Part shown: positions 18,163-26,109 of the stretch, one piece after another
Layout of the letters: each line of letters starts with the position of its first letter
Numbering within the stretch: the stretch's first letter is position 1
NCBI RefSeq assembly: GCF_014650715.1
Contig: NZ_BMVM01000021.1
Coordinates: 62,001 to 126,000, forward strand
Direction of reading: 5' to 3'
DNA from: Streptomyces bluensis
GTDB taxonomy: Bacteria > Actinomycetota > Actinomycetes > Streptomycetales > Streptomycetaceae
Length of the DNA stretch: 64,000 bases
The notes under the pieces: model-generated
The model's database searches: none
What the model saw: the letters and a program-made list of their open reading frames with translations, nothing else
Told to the model about the DNA's origin: nothing
Made by a program: the position numbers and the translations under genes

Positions 18163-19389
18163 GTGCCGATGTCCGTCGCCGAAGCCGGCCTGACCCTCGC
18201 CGACCCGACCGCCTACGCCGACGACGACCGTCTGCACCGGGCCCTGGACCTGCTGCGGCGCGAGGCCCCGGTCCACTGGGTGACGCCCCCCGGCTACCAC
18301 CCCTTCTGGGCGGTCACCCGCCATGCCGACGTCCGGGAGGTGGAGCGGCGAGGCGACGTCTTCCTGAGCGCGCCGCGGCCGATGCTTGCCCCGGCACGCA
18401 CCGTCGCGCCCGGCACCGGGGGCGGGAAGAAGGAACTGCTGCGTCCCCTGGCGCACCTGGACGACCCCGAGCACCGGGTGATGCGCGCGGTCACCGCGTC
18501 CCGGTTCACCCCGCAGGCCGTCGCCGCGTTGCGGCCACGGATCCGGGACCTGGCCCGGCGGGCCGTGGACCGGATGGCGCGGCGGCAGGGCGAGGTCTGC
18601 GAGTTCGTGAGTGAGGTCGCCGATGTCTACGCGCTGGACGTGCTGCTCGTCCTGCTGGGACTGGACGACTCCGAGGCCGCGACGGTCGGCCGCTTCACCC
18701 CGGCGGCACGCCGGTCCATGGCACCGGAACAACGCACCGCGGCCATGCGGGAGTTCTACACCTACTTCCTGGAGCTGACGGCGGACCGGCGCGCGCACCC
18801 CAGGGACGATCTGGCGTCGGTCATCGCCAACGCACGGGTGGAGGGACGCCTCCTGGACGACCACGAGGTGCTGTCGCAGTTCGTCATCATCCTCATGGCC
18901 GGACACGACACGGCGAGCGTCACCGTCGCCGGTGGACTGCGGGCCCTGATCGAGAACCCCGGCCAGCTGAGCGCCCTGCGCGACGGTGCGGCCCGGCTGC
19001 CCGACGCCGTCGAGGAGATGATCCGCTGGGTCACCCCGGTCAAGGCGTTCATGCGAACCGCCCGTGAGGACCACACCGTCGGCGGCGTGCTGATCCGCGC
19101 GGGCGAGGCCGTGCTGCTGTCCTACCCGTCCGCGAATCGCGACGAGTCCGTCTTCCCCGATCCCCATCGGTTCGATGTGTGCCGGACGCCGAACCGGCAG
19201 CTCGCCTTCGGGTACGGCGTCCACCACTGCCTGGGGGCCTCGCTTGCCCGGCTGGAGATCGAGGAGTTCTTCGCCGAGTTGCTTCCCCGCCTGGTGTCGG
19301 CCACCCTCGCAGGCGCGCCGGTGCAGCTGACGACCACCTTCTCCGGAGGGCTCAAGTTCTTTCCGGTGCGCTGTGTCCTGAAGGGCTGA
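18163..19389 (+). CDS. Cytochrome P450
   Basis: The protein has 408 aa from GTG 18163, preceded by GGGGAGAA at good spacing; an ATG at 18091 would add 24 residues but has a weaker site. Diagnostic motifs are all present: AGHDTAS (I helix oxygen-binding), EEMIRW (ExxR) and FGYGVHHCLGASLAR (heme loop with proximal Cys). It is a class I bacterial P450, probably soluble, hydroxylating or coupling the peptide product; no ferredoxin gene is adjacent. It is the only plus-strand enzyme gene in this half of the cluster. Its 3' end overlaps the convergent ABC gene by 38 nt. Confidence 0.93.
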   Translation: MPMSVAEAGLTLADPTAYADDDRLHRALDLLRREAPVHWVTPPGYHPFWAVTRHADVREVERRGDVFLSAPRPMLAPARTVAPGTGGGKKELLRPLAHLDDPEHRVMRAVTASRFTPQAVAALRPRIRDLARRAVDRMARRQGEVCEFVSEVADVYALDVLLVLLGLDDSEAATVGRFTPAARRSMAPEQRTAAMREFYTYFLELTADRRAHPRDDLASVIANARVEGRLLDDHEVLSQFVIILMAGHDTASVTVAGGLRALIENPGQLSALRDGAARLPDAVEEMIRWVTPVKAFMRTAREDHTVGGVLIRAGEAVLLSYPSANRDESVFPDPHRFDVCRTPNRQLAFGYGVHHCLGASLARLEIEEFFAELLPRLVSATLAGAPVQLTTTFSGGLKFFPVRCVLKG

Positions 19390-21199
19390 ACCCGGCCTCG
19401 TACAGGCCCGCGTAGACGCCTCCCGCGGCCAGCAGTTCGGCGTGCCGGCCCCGTTCGGCGATGCGGCCGTCCGCCATCACCAGGATGGCGTCGGCGTCGC
19501 GCACCGTGGCGAGGCGGTGCGCGACGACCAGGCTGGTGCGTCCCGCGCGCAGTTCGCGCATCGCCTCCTGGACCAGTGCCTCGGTGCGCGCGTCGAGTGA
19601 ACTGGTCGCCTCGTCCAGGACGAGCACGGGGGCGTCCGCCAGGAAGGCACGGGCGATGGTGATGAGCTGTTTCTCTCCCGCGCTGATCTGTGTGGCGTGC
19701 TCGCTGATCAGCGTGTCGTAGCCGTCGGGCAGGGTGCGCACGAGACGGTCGAGGCGCGCGGCACGGGCCGCCGCGACGATCTGCTCCCGGGTGACCTCGC
19801 GCCGGCTGCCGTACGCGATGTTCTCGGCGACGGTCCCGGTGAACAACCAGGTGTCCTGCAGGACGGTGCAGATGTGCCGGCGCAGTTCGCCGCGCGGCAT
19901 CCGGGAGATGTCCGTCCCGTCGAGGAGGATGCGCCCGCCCTGTACTTCGTGGAAGCGCAGGAGCAGGTTGACCAGGGTGCTCTTGCCTGCTCCGGTGGGC
20001 CCGACCACGGCGGTCGTGGTGCCCGGTCCGGCGGTGAGGGAGAGATCCTGGATGAGGGGCCGTTCAGGGTCGTAGGAGAAGCGGACCCGGTCGAAGACCA
20101 CCTGTCCGCGCACCGGACGCGGGGTCCAGGCCCCAGCCGCCGGCCGCGGGTCGGGCGGTTCCTCCTCGGCGTCGAGCAGTTCGAAGACGCGCTCGGCCGA
20201 GGCCACCGCCGACTGCACGAGGTTGGCCGTGCCCGCGAACTGGCCGAGCGGCTGGCCCAGGAGCCGGGCGTACTGTACGAACGCCTGCACGGTGCCGATG
20301 GTCAGGGCGCCGGCGGCCACGCGCAGCCCGCCCACGACGGCGATGAGGACGAAGGTGAGGCTCGCGACCGAGGCCATCGCCACCGGTATCAGGCCCGACA
20401 GGTACTGGGCCTTCAGGCTCGCCCGGTGGAAGTCCCCGTTGTGCCGGGCGAACCGTCGCTCGGCCTGTTCCCGGTGGTCGAAGACGGTGACCAGCGCATG
20501 TCCCGAGTACGTCTCCTCGGCGTACCCGGTGAGCGCGCCCATGGCGGCGCGCTGGGCCTTGAACTGCCGCTGGGCGCGACGGGCCAGGCGTGCCGCGACG
20601 GTCCCGGAGAGCGGCACGGTGACGAGGGCGACGAGGGTGAGCAACGGCGAGGTCCAACTCATCACGACGACGACACCCACCGCCGTCATCGTGGAACCGA
20701 CGAGTTGGCCGAGCGTCTGCTGCAGGGACTGCGCGATGTTGTCGACGTCGTGCGTGGCCCGGCTGAGGGTGTCGCCGCGCGGCCGGCCGTCGAGGTGGCT
20801 CAACGGCAGCTGTGCCGTCTTGCGTTCGACGCGGGCGCGCAGGTCGTGCACGAGGTGGCCGATGACCCGGAGGGTGACCCTGGCTTGCAGCAGCGCGCAG
20901 ATCGCGGCGCCGGTGTACACCAGAAGCGCCCAGCACAGAACCCGGCCCACGGCTCCGAACGGGACACCGGAGGCGGCCGGGGCGCCGGGCGACCCGCCGA
21001 CGACGAGATCGGTGGCATGCCCGAGAAGCCTCGGTCCGAGCGCGGTGAGCCCGGCCGAGGCGGCGCCGAGGGCCAGCGCGAGCAGAACCGTACGGCGCCG
21101 GGGCGCGAGCAGACCGAGCAGGCGGATCGCGGTCCGCCGGAACGTCGTCGGCCGTCGCCCCTTTGGCCCGGAGCGGGAACCGTTGCCGCCGACGGCCAC
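19352..21199 (-). CDS. ABC half-transporter, TMD-NBD fusion (second of pair)
   Basis: From GTG 21199 the protein has 615 aa: six membrane helices (ABC exporter type 1), then a nucleotide-binding domain with GPTGAGKSTLVNLLLRF, ISAGEKQL (a variant of LSGGQ), LVLDEATSSLD and VVAHRL. It forms a heterodimer with the product of the preceding gene. An insertion (21203-21369) sits exactly at its start and supplies in-frame upstream ATG codons, so the present protein may carry an extra N terminus (from about 21285) encoded by the insert. Without the insert, stop and start would have overlapped as TAGTG. Confidence 0.9.
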   Translation of the reverse strand: MAVGGNGSRSGPKGRRPTTFRRTAIRLLGLLAPRRRTVLLALALGAASAGLTALGPRLLGHATDLVVGGSPGAPAASGVPFGAVGRVLCWALLVYTGAAICALLQARVTLRVIGHLVHDLRARVERKTAQLPLSHLDGRPRGDTLSRATHDVDNIAQSLQQTLGQLVGSTMTAVGVVVVMSWTSPLLTLVALVTVPLSGTVAARLARRAQRQFKAQRAAMGALTGYAEETYSGHALVTVFDHREQAERRFARHNGDFHRASLKAQYLSGLIPVAMASVASLTFVLIAVVGGLRVAAGALTIGTVQAFVQYARLLGQPLGQFAGTANLVQSAVASAERVFELLDAEEEPPDPRPAAGAWTPRPVRGQVVFDRVRFSYDPERPLIQDLSLTAGPGTTTAVVGPTGAGKSTLVNLLLRFHEVQGGRILLDGTDISRMPRGELRRHICTVLQDTWLFTGTVAENIAYGSRREVTREQIVAAARAARLDRLVRTLPDGYDTLISEHATQISAGEKQLITIARAFLADAPVLVLDEATSSLDARTEALVQEAMRELRAGRTSLVVAHRLATVRDADAILVMADGRIAERGRHAELLAAGGVYAGLYEAGFSPSGHSAPERT

Positions 21200-21373
21200 T
21201 AGTGCCGCGTCAGCCAAGGTTCGCCCCGTCGCGACGCCCGGCACGCCCTCTCGCCGCACCGGCCGAAAGCCCAAGTACATCCGGTCCATCAACGGGGTCT
21301 TCCGCCCGGCACGCCGAGAGCACGCACCGGACGCCGCTCCTTCACGGGCAAACCTTGGCTGACGCGGCACTAG
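21199..21373. mobile_element. MITE-like element with 24-bp terminal inverted repeats and CTAG target duplication
   Basis: Positions 21203-21369 (167 bp) are bounded by inverted repeats TGCCGCGTCAGCCAAGGTT and so on, 24 bp with a single mismatch, and both ends abut CTAG (21199-21202 and 21370-21373). There is no transposase frame inside. A four-base YTAR target, here CTAG, is typical of IS701-family transposition, so this is probably a non-autonomous derivative moved by such an element. It split two formerly overlapping transporter genes: the right-hand CTAG supplies the TAG stop of the upstream gene and the left-hand CTAG the base that begins the GTG of the next. Confidence 0.85.
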
Positions 21374-23154
21374 GCGGCCTCCCCGCTCGTCGCGGCCAGC
21401 ACGATCTCCCGGTAGGCCGGGCAGGAATCGAGCAGGTCGACGTGCGGGCCGATGCCGACGAGCCGTCCCTCGTCGAGCACCACGACGCGGTCGGCGGCAC
21501 GCAGGGCCGAGACCCGCTGGGTGACGACCACCGCGGTCGTCGCCTCGCCGTCCAGGGCCGTTCGCAGTCGCGCCTCCGTGGCCTGGTCGAGCGCCGAGAA
21601 GGGGTCGTCGAGGAGGCAGACGGCGGGCCGGTGCACCAGGGCCCGGGCGACGGCCAGCCGCTGCCGCTGTCCTCCGGAGAAGTTGCTCCCGCCCTGCCGC
21701 ACCGGGGCGTCCAGGCCGCCCGGCAGCCCGGCCACGAAGGCGTCGGCACAGGCCATGCGCAGCGCCCGCCACAGTTCCTCGTCGCAGGCGCCGGGTTTCG
21801 CATACCGGAGGTTGGAGGCGACTGTCCCCGAGAAGAGGTGAGGCTGCTGCGGCGCGTAGCCGATCGCGCCGGCCAGGTCGGCCCGGCCGAGCGCGCGTAC
21901 GTCCGTGCCGCCGAGACGGACGGCCCCGGACGTCGGGTCGAACCTGCGCGCCATCAGGCCGAGCAGCGTGGATTTGCCGGCCCCGGCGGATCCGGTGACG
22001 GCGACGACCTCGCCGGGCCTCACGGTCAGCGTGACGTCCCGGAGCACCGGCTCCTCGGCGCCCGGATACCGGAATCCGACGCCCCGCAGCTCCAGGGCCT
22101 CTTTCCTTCGCCCCACCGGGCCCGCGGCGCCTGGCACGGCGGCAGGGGAGACAGGCCCTGGCCGCCCGGATCGCGGTGCGCCGGGTCCGGCGGTCGGGGA
22201 CGGGCGTGATGCCGTGTCCAGTACCTCCGCAATCCGCTCCGCACTCACCTCGGCGCGGGGCAGCAGGACGAACAGGGATCCCACCGCCATCACCGAGGCC
22301 AGGATCTGGGCGAGGTAGGTGAGGAAGGCCGTCAGGGCGCCGACCCGCAGGGTGCCGTCGGCCATGCGGTGTCCGCCGACCCACACCACGACGACCGCGG
22401 AGGCGTTGACCACCAGCATGACGACGGGGAGCAGGACGGCCATCAGACGTCCGGACCGCAGCGCCGCGTCCAGCAGGTCGGTGTTGGCCCGGTCGAACCT
22501 CTCGCGCTCATGGGTCTCCCGCACGAAGGCCCGGATCACCCGCACACCGGTGATCTGCTCACGCAGGACGCGGTGGGTGACGTCGAGGTGGTGCTGCAGG
22601 TCCCGGAAGAGAGGACGGGCCCGGCGCACGGCCCACCCGACGGCCAGTGCCAGCAGGGGTACCACGACCGCGACGATCCCGGACAGCGCCACATCCTGCC
22701 GCAACGCCATGCCGATTCCGCCGAGGCACATCAACGGTGCCGTGACCATGACCGTGCACGCGGTGAGGCAGAACATCTGCACCTGCTGGACGTCGCCGGT
22801 GGTGCGCATGACGAGGGAGGACACGCCGAGGCGGTTCACCTCGTGCTCGGCGCAGGCCAGGGCCCGGCCGAAGACGGCCGCGCGCAGCTCCCGGCCGACG
22901 TCCAGGGCGGTGCGGGCGCCGAGCCAGGCGGCACCGACGGAAGCCGCCAGCTGCACCAGGGTGGCGGCCGCCATCCAGGCCCCGGTGCGCAGGACGTGGC
23001 CGACGTCGCCGGCCACCACTCCCCGGTCGACAAGATCGGCGTTGAGGGCCGGCAGGCACAGGGCGGCCGTGGTCTGTGCCAGCTGAAACGCCAGGATCAG
23101 GGCGATCGGAAGAAGGCGCCGCCGGACATGTGTACGCAGCAGGTTCGTCAGCAC
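21370..23154 (-). CDS. ABC half-transporter, TMD-NBD fusion (first of pair)
   Basis: The protein has 594 aa from a GTG start with GGAAGGG upstream. Six membrane helices are followed by an NBD with GSAGAGKSTLLGLM, FSGGQRQRLAVARAL, VCLLDDPFSALD and VVTQRV. In the Walker B region the catalytic Glu is replaced by Asp (LLDDPF), as in many heterodimeric exporters with one degenerate ATP site. With the following gene it probably exports the mature peptide. The stop codon TAG lies in the target duplication of the MITE. Confidence 0.9.
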   Translation of the reverse strand: MLTNLLRTHVRRRLLPIALILAFQLAQTTAALCLPALNADLVDRGVVAGDVGHVLRTGAWMAAATLVQLAASVGAAWLGARTALDVGRELRAAVFGRALACAEHEVNRLGVSSLVMRTTGDVQQVQMFCLTACTVMVTAPLMCLGGIGMALRQDVALSGIVAVVVPLLALAVGWAVRRARPLFRDLQHHLDVTHRVLREQITGVRVIRAFVRETHERERFDRANTDLLDAALRSGRLMAVLLPVVMLVVNASAVVVVWVGGHRMADGTLRVGALTAFLTYLAQILASVMAVGSLFVLLPRAEVSAERIAEVLDTASRPSPTAGPGAPRSGRPGPVSPAAVPGAAGPVGRRKEALELRGVGFRYPGAEEPVLRDVTLTVRPGEVVAVTGSAGAGKSTLLGLMARRFDPTSGAVRLGGTDVRALGRADLAGAIGYAPQQPHLFSGTVASNLRYAKPGACDEELWRALRMACADAFVAGLPGGLDAPVRQGGSNFSGGQRQRLAVARALVHRPAVCLLDDPFSALDQATEARLRTALDGEATTAVVVTQRVSALRAADRVVVLDEGRLVGIGPHVDLLDSCPAYREIVLAATSGEAA

Positions 23155-23171
23155 AGCGCCCTTCCGTCCTC

Positions 23172-23241
23172 TCAGACCTCTGCGTCCGCTCAGACCTCTG
23201 CGTCCGATCAGACCTGTCGGTCCTGTCAGTCCTGTGCGTCC
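23172..23241. repeat. Four tandem 18-bp repeats between SARP and ABC genes
   Basis: Units beginning TCAGACCT or TCAGTCCT follow each other at 23172, 23190, 23208 and 23226; the first two differ by one base, and the others are more diverged. They fill nearly the whole gap between the SARP stop and the ABC start. They may be replication-slippage product without function, or a processing or spacing element in the mRNA. Confidence 0.7.
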
Positions 23242-24045
23242 TCAACGCCGCCGCGCGTGCGCCGGACCGGTGAGCTGGTCCTGCAGTGCCAGGTCCGGGA
23301 CCGGCTCGCTGCTGAGCATCTGTTGCTGGAGATTGCGCAGTTCGGTGAGGGGCTCCATGCCCAGCTCCTGCACCAGTCGGCTGCGCAGCGAACGGTACAG
23401 ATCCAGCGCCTCACTGCGGCGTCCGCAGCGGTAGAGGGCGGTCATGAGCTGGGCGTGCAGGCCCTCGCGCAAGGGATGGAGAAGGACCAGCCGGCTCAGG
23501 TCGGTCACCACCTCGGCGGGGCGCCCGAGTTGGAGCAGTGCGCCGAAGCGTTCCTCCATGACGGTCAGCCGGACTTCTTCCAGGCGGGCCGTTTCCGCGT
23601 CGGCGAACGGACCGCTCGCCCCGGTGAGGGCGGTGCCGTGCCACAGGGCCAGGGCCTCGTCGTACGCGTTCAGGGCCGCGCCCGGAACGCCGTTGATCAC
23701 GGCCTCCCGCGCCTGCCGGACCTTGGCGAGGAAAACGTTCAGGTCGAGTTGGCCGTCCTCGACACGGATCACGTATCCCGACGGCTTCGTCTGGATACCG
23801 TCGAACCCGTGACGGGACAGTGATCGTCGCAGTTCGGAGACAAGGGTGCGCACCCGCGTCTCAGGGGCCACGGGCAGCGGCCTCCCCCACACCGCGTCCA
23901 TCAGGCGTGTGTTGGTCACCGTGCAGTTGGCCTGAAGCAGCATCACCGCCAGCAAAGACCGCTGTTTCCCGCTGAGCCGGACGAGATCCGTGCCGATCCG
24001 GGCTTCCACCACACCAAGAATCTGGAACGTCAAGGAACTTGACAT
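23242..24045 (-). CDS. SARP-family transcriptional activator (small type)
   Basis: The protein has 267 aa from ATG 24045 with GGGGAGG upstream. An OmpR-like winged helix (residues about 5-95; LSGKQRSLLAVMLLQANCTVTNTRLMDAVWG) precedes a bacterial transcriptional activation domain (FLAKVRQAREAVINGVPGAALNAYDEALALWHG; LREGLHAQLMTALYRCGRRSEALDLY). This is the minimal SARP architecture of pathway-specific antibiotic activators. It is encoded inside the cluster, between the 56-aa precursor and the ABC genes, so it is the favoured candidate for binding the 11-bp-spaced repeats near 18.0, 32.0 and 34.8 kb. Confidence 0.92.
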   Translation of the reverse strand: MSSSLTFQILGVVEARIGTDLVRLSGKQRSLLAVMLLQANCTVTNTRLMDAVWGRPLPVAPETRVRTLVSELRRSLSRHGFDGIQTKPSGYVIRVEDGQLDLNVFLAKVRQAREAVINGVPGAALNAYDEALALWHGTALTGASGPFADAETARLEEVRLTVMEERFGALLQLGRPAEVVTDLSRLVLLHPLREGLHAQLMTALYRCGRRSEALDLYRSLRSRLVQELGMEPLTELRNLQQQMLSSEPVPDLALQDQLTGPAHARRR

Positions 24046-24210
24046 CGAAACAACCTCCCCGTTGTTCGCGAAACTCCCTGTTCGTCTGCCGCCCCGAATC
24101 GCCCGGCGCGCCGCTTTGACAAAGGGAATTCGACGGCCCCAACCCTGGCAGCACGATCTAGCCATCGGCTTGCCGTCCCCTTGTCATGGCACCGCGAACA
24201 GAAAACGGAA

Positions 24211-24248
24211 CGCGGTATTCCCGATCTCGCGGAATCCGGAATACCGCG
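24211..24248 (-). terminator. Hairpin behind the 56-aa precursor gene
   Basis: CGCGGTATTCC (24211-24221) is repeated inverted as GGAATACCGCG (24238-24248) around a 16-base loop; a second GGAATCC inside the loop allows an alternative shorter pairing. It lies 39 bases downstream of the precursor stop, between it and the SARP gene on the same strand. It would serve as a partial terminator or mRNA stabiliser favouring precursor expression. No T-run is seen. Confidence 0.7.
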
Positions 24249-24286
24249 CTCCATTCAGTGCGTTGTCACTCAGCTGCCCGAGGCAC

Positions 24287-24457
24287 TCAGTTACGCGGCT
24301 CGGGCGCGGCCGGCGATGTGGTGCAGCACACGCCGCTGGTACCACCGGTCGGCCAGCAGTCGGTCCAGCCCGGGCTCTCCTCGATACCCATCAGGGCCGT
24401 CACCACGAGCGACTCCCAGCCGGACTCGGACACATCACGAATCGTGAACTTGGACAC
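24287..24457 (-). CDS. Candidate RiPP precursor peptide B (56 aa)
   Basis: GTG 24457 follows AAGGAG by eight bases, and the frame gives 56 aa. The first 30 residues (SKFTIRDVSESGWESLVV and on to MGIEESPGW) look like a leader with an amphipathic helix. The C-terminal part contains TDCWPTGGTSGVCCTT followed by SPAAPEPRN: three Cys and many Thr/Ser, the residues used by azoline-forming YcaO and by kinase/lyase dehydratases. The gene is placed between modification enzymes and SARP and is followed by a hairpin. The GTG start makes it easy for gene finders to miss. The cut between leader and core cannot be fixed by eye. Confidence 0.8.
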   Translation of the reverse strand: MSKFTIRDVSESGWESLVVTALMGIEESPGWTDCWPTGGTSGVCCTTSPAAPEPRN

Positions 24458-24580
24458 GGAAAAACTCCTTTCGGTTCTTTTCATCTCGGACCGGTCGAGC
24501 ACCTCCGCCGGAGGGCGGAGGCCTGACCGGCGAAGAACACCGGAAACTTGTCACCCGATTTCCTTTCTCTTACGAGCGGG

Positions 24581-25531
24581 TCAGTAGCCCAATTCGTCTG
24601 CCAGCACCGCCATTCGCCTGCACATCTCCTCCGGCAAGTCCCATTCCGGGTCGAATGTCACCGGACCGGGATCCGGGACGGGCCGGAGATCAGGGGCGCT
24701 GAAGAACTTGTGGTCGCCTCCGAACAGCCCTCCCGCAGGGCCGTTGTTGGCGAACAACCACGACTCGGGGTGCACCATGCGGTCGATGACCGCTTCGTCA
24801 CTCTCCAGTTCGAGCCAGTCGAGGATTCGGCGCAGCCACACCCGGGGCTCGTTGACCAGATCCTCGCCGCGGACCCGCATCCACTGCCGCTGCGGCAGTT
24901 CGCCGAGCGTCCGCATGATCCGCCGGTGTGACAGGTACCAGGAGGAAGCGGCTCCGACCACGCGCACCTTCCGGTGCGTGAGGTATTGCTGGTTCTGGTT
25001 GTGCATAGAGCGCTGGGTCGTCACGGGGTGCCGCGTCAGGTGGAGGTAGCGGGCCTTCGGATAGCTGCGCAGGCACCGGTCGAGGGAGTCGTCCGTGGCC
25101 ACCGTGTCGGGCGATTTCTCCACCCCGACCTGCGGGCTGACCAGGTCCAGCAGGTGATCCAGGATCCTGGGCATCGGCCAGTCGGGGCGTTCCCTCAGCC
25201 ACTCCTCGGCTCGGGCGACCGCCTCCGCCGTCTGTTCCCCCTCGTGGAGTTGGGCGATGGCACGGCAGACCCCGCTCAAGCGGGTCCGGCGGTATTCCGG
25301 CGGGAACCGCTCCGCCTCCGTGCCGTCCTCGCCGACGAGGTCGCGCACCGTCTCGTTGGCGAAGACCAGCATCTCGGGAAAGCCGAAGATCCGCGGGTGC
25401 CCCGCCAGGAGGGCCAGGGTGATCGTGGAGAACGAACGGGGCGGGGAGAGGATGAAGAGGGGATCCGGGTGCCCTGCGACAACGGGTTCGGTGCCGTGGG
25501 GCGCTCCGCCCGCGGGAACTGTTGCGGTCAT
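24581..25531 (-). CDS. Sulfotransferase (PAPS-dependent type)
   Basis: The protein has 316 aa, beginning at ATG 25531, which overlaps the preceding stop (ATGA). LSPPRSFSTITLALLAGHP fits the 5'-phosphosulfate-binding loop, and the later RYLHLTRHPVTTQRSM fits the 3'-phosphate-binding RxxxxS segment. The rest (GVEKSPDT, RWMRVRGEDLVNEP-like DLVNEPRVWLRRIL) agrees with the family. It would move a sulfuryl group from PAPS to a hydroxyl. In this operon the likely acceptor is the modified peptide. Sulfation of a RiPP would be unusual. Confidence 0.82.
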   Translation of the reverse strand: MTATVPAGGAPHGTEPVVAGHPDPLFILSPPRSFSTITLALLAGHPRIFGFPEMLVFANETVRDLVGEDGTEAERFPPEYRRTRLSGVCRAIAQLHEGEQTAEAVARAEEWLRERPDWPMPRILDHLLDLVSPQVGVEKSPDTVATDDSLDRCLRSYPKARYLHLTRHPVTTQRSMHNQNQQYLTHRKVRVVGAASSWYLSHRRIMRTLGELPQRQWMRVRGEDLVNEPRVWLRRILDWLELESDEAVIDRMVHPESWLFANNGPAGGLFGGDHKFFSAPDLRPVPDPGPVTFDPEWDLPEEMCRRMAVLADELGY

Positions 25532-26109
25532 GTGGGGCTCCCATCGAGAGGGCCGGCGGAGACGGTCACCAGGTGGCGCATCCCCGGGTGCCGGCGTCGG
25601 ACGGCCGAGGTCACGGGACGGTGGCTGCCGGTATGGATCCTGGCGCCCGGCCGCGGGCAGGAGACCGCGAGCCGAAGAGCGTGCGCGAGAGCTCCGGCCC
25701 CCGCCAGCAGTTCCGGGTAGGCCGCACCGGCTCGCGGGCCGCGCATCCTCCCGAAATCGGCGCAGACGAGGAAGAGCCACCCCACGTCCGGGTACGCGTC
25801 GGCGAGAACCCCTGTCCATGAGGACTCCGCCTCGAACAGCGTCACCGCGTCGACCGTGGCGAACGCGGCGCGCGGCACGCCCGGTCCGGCGTGGCCCGTC
25901 ACCGCGACGATCCCGTACGGAGTCTGGTCCGGTACCGCCAGTCCGTGGGACCGGAACGCGGTCTCCAGCACTGCCGCCACTTCCCGTACGACGGCCGGGG
26001 GTTCGTCCGTCCGGTGCCGGCGCTCCGGCTCCTCGCGCGGGGCGGACCGCGCGCTACGGCACGCGTTTTCCACCGCGGCGACCGCGTCGGCCATCGACGG
26101 CGGCGTCAT
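25528..26109 (-). CDS. Partial nitroreductase/SagB-like protein
   Basis: The protein has 193 aa, and its start overlaps the E1-like gene's stop (ATGA). Recognisable is the helix YPELLAGAGALAHALRLAVS, which resembles the conserved helix following the KY motif in SagB/ThcOx proteins, and a preceding strand VGWLFLVCADFGRM. FMN-binding N-terminal arginines typical of active nitroreductases are not evident. It probably forms a heterodimer, or a structural partner, with the nitroreductase-like C-terminal half of the adjoining 603-aa protein. Function is inferred; the family call is moderate. Confidence 0.55.
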   Translation of the reverse strand: MTPPSMADAVAAVENACRSARSAPREEPERRHRTDEPPAVVREVAAVLETAFRSHGLAVPDQTPYGIVAVTGHAGPGVPRAAFATVDAVTLFEAESSWTGVLADAYPDVGWLFLVCADFGRMRGPRAGAAYPELLAGAGALAHALRLAVSCPRPGARIHTGSHRPVTSAVRRRHPGMRHLVTVSAGPLDGSPT

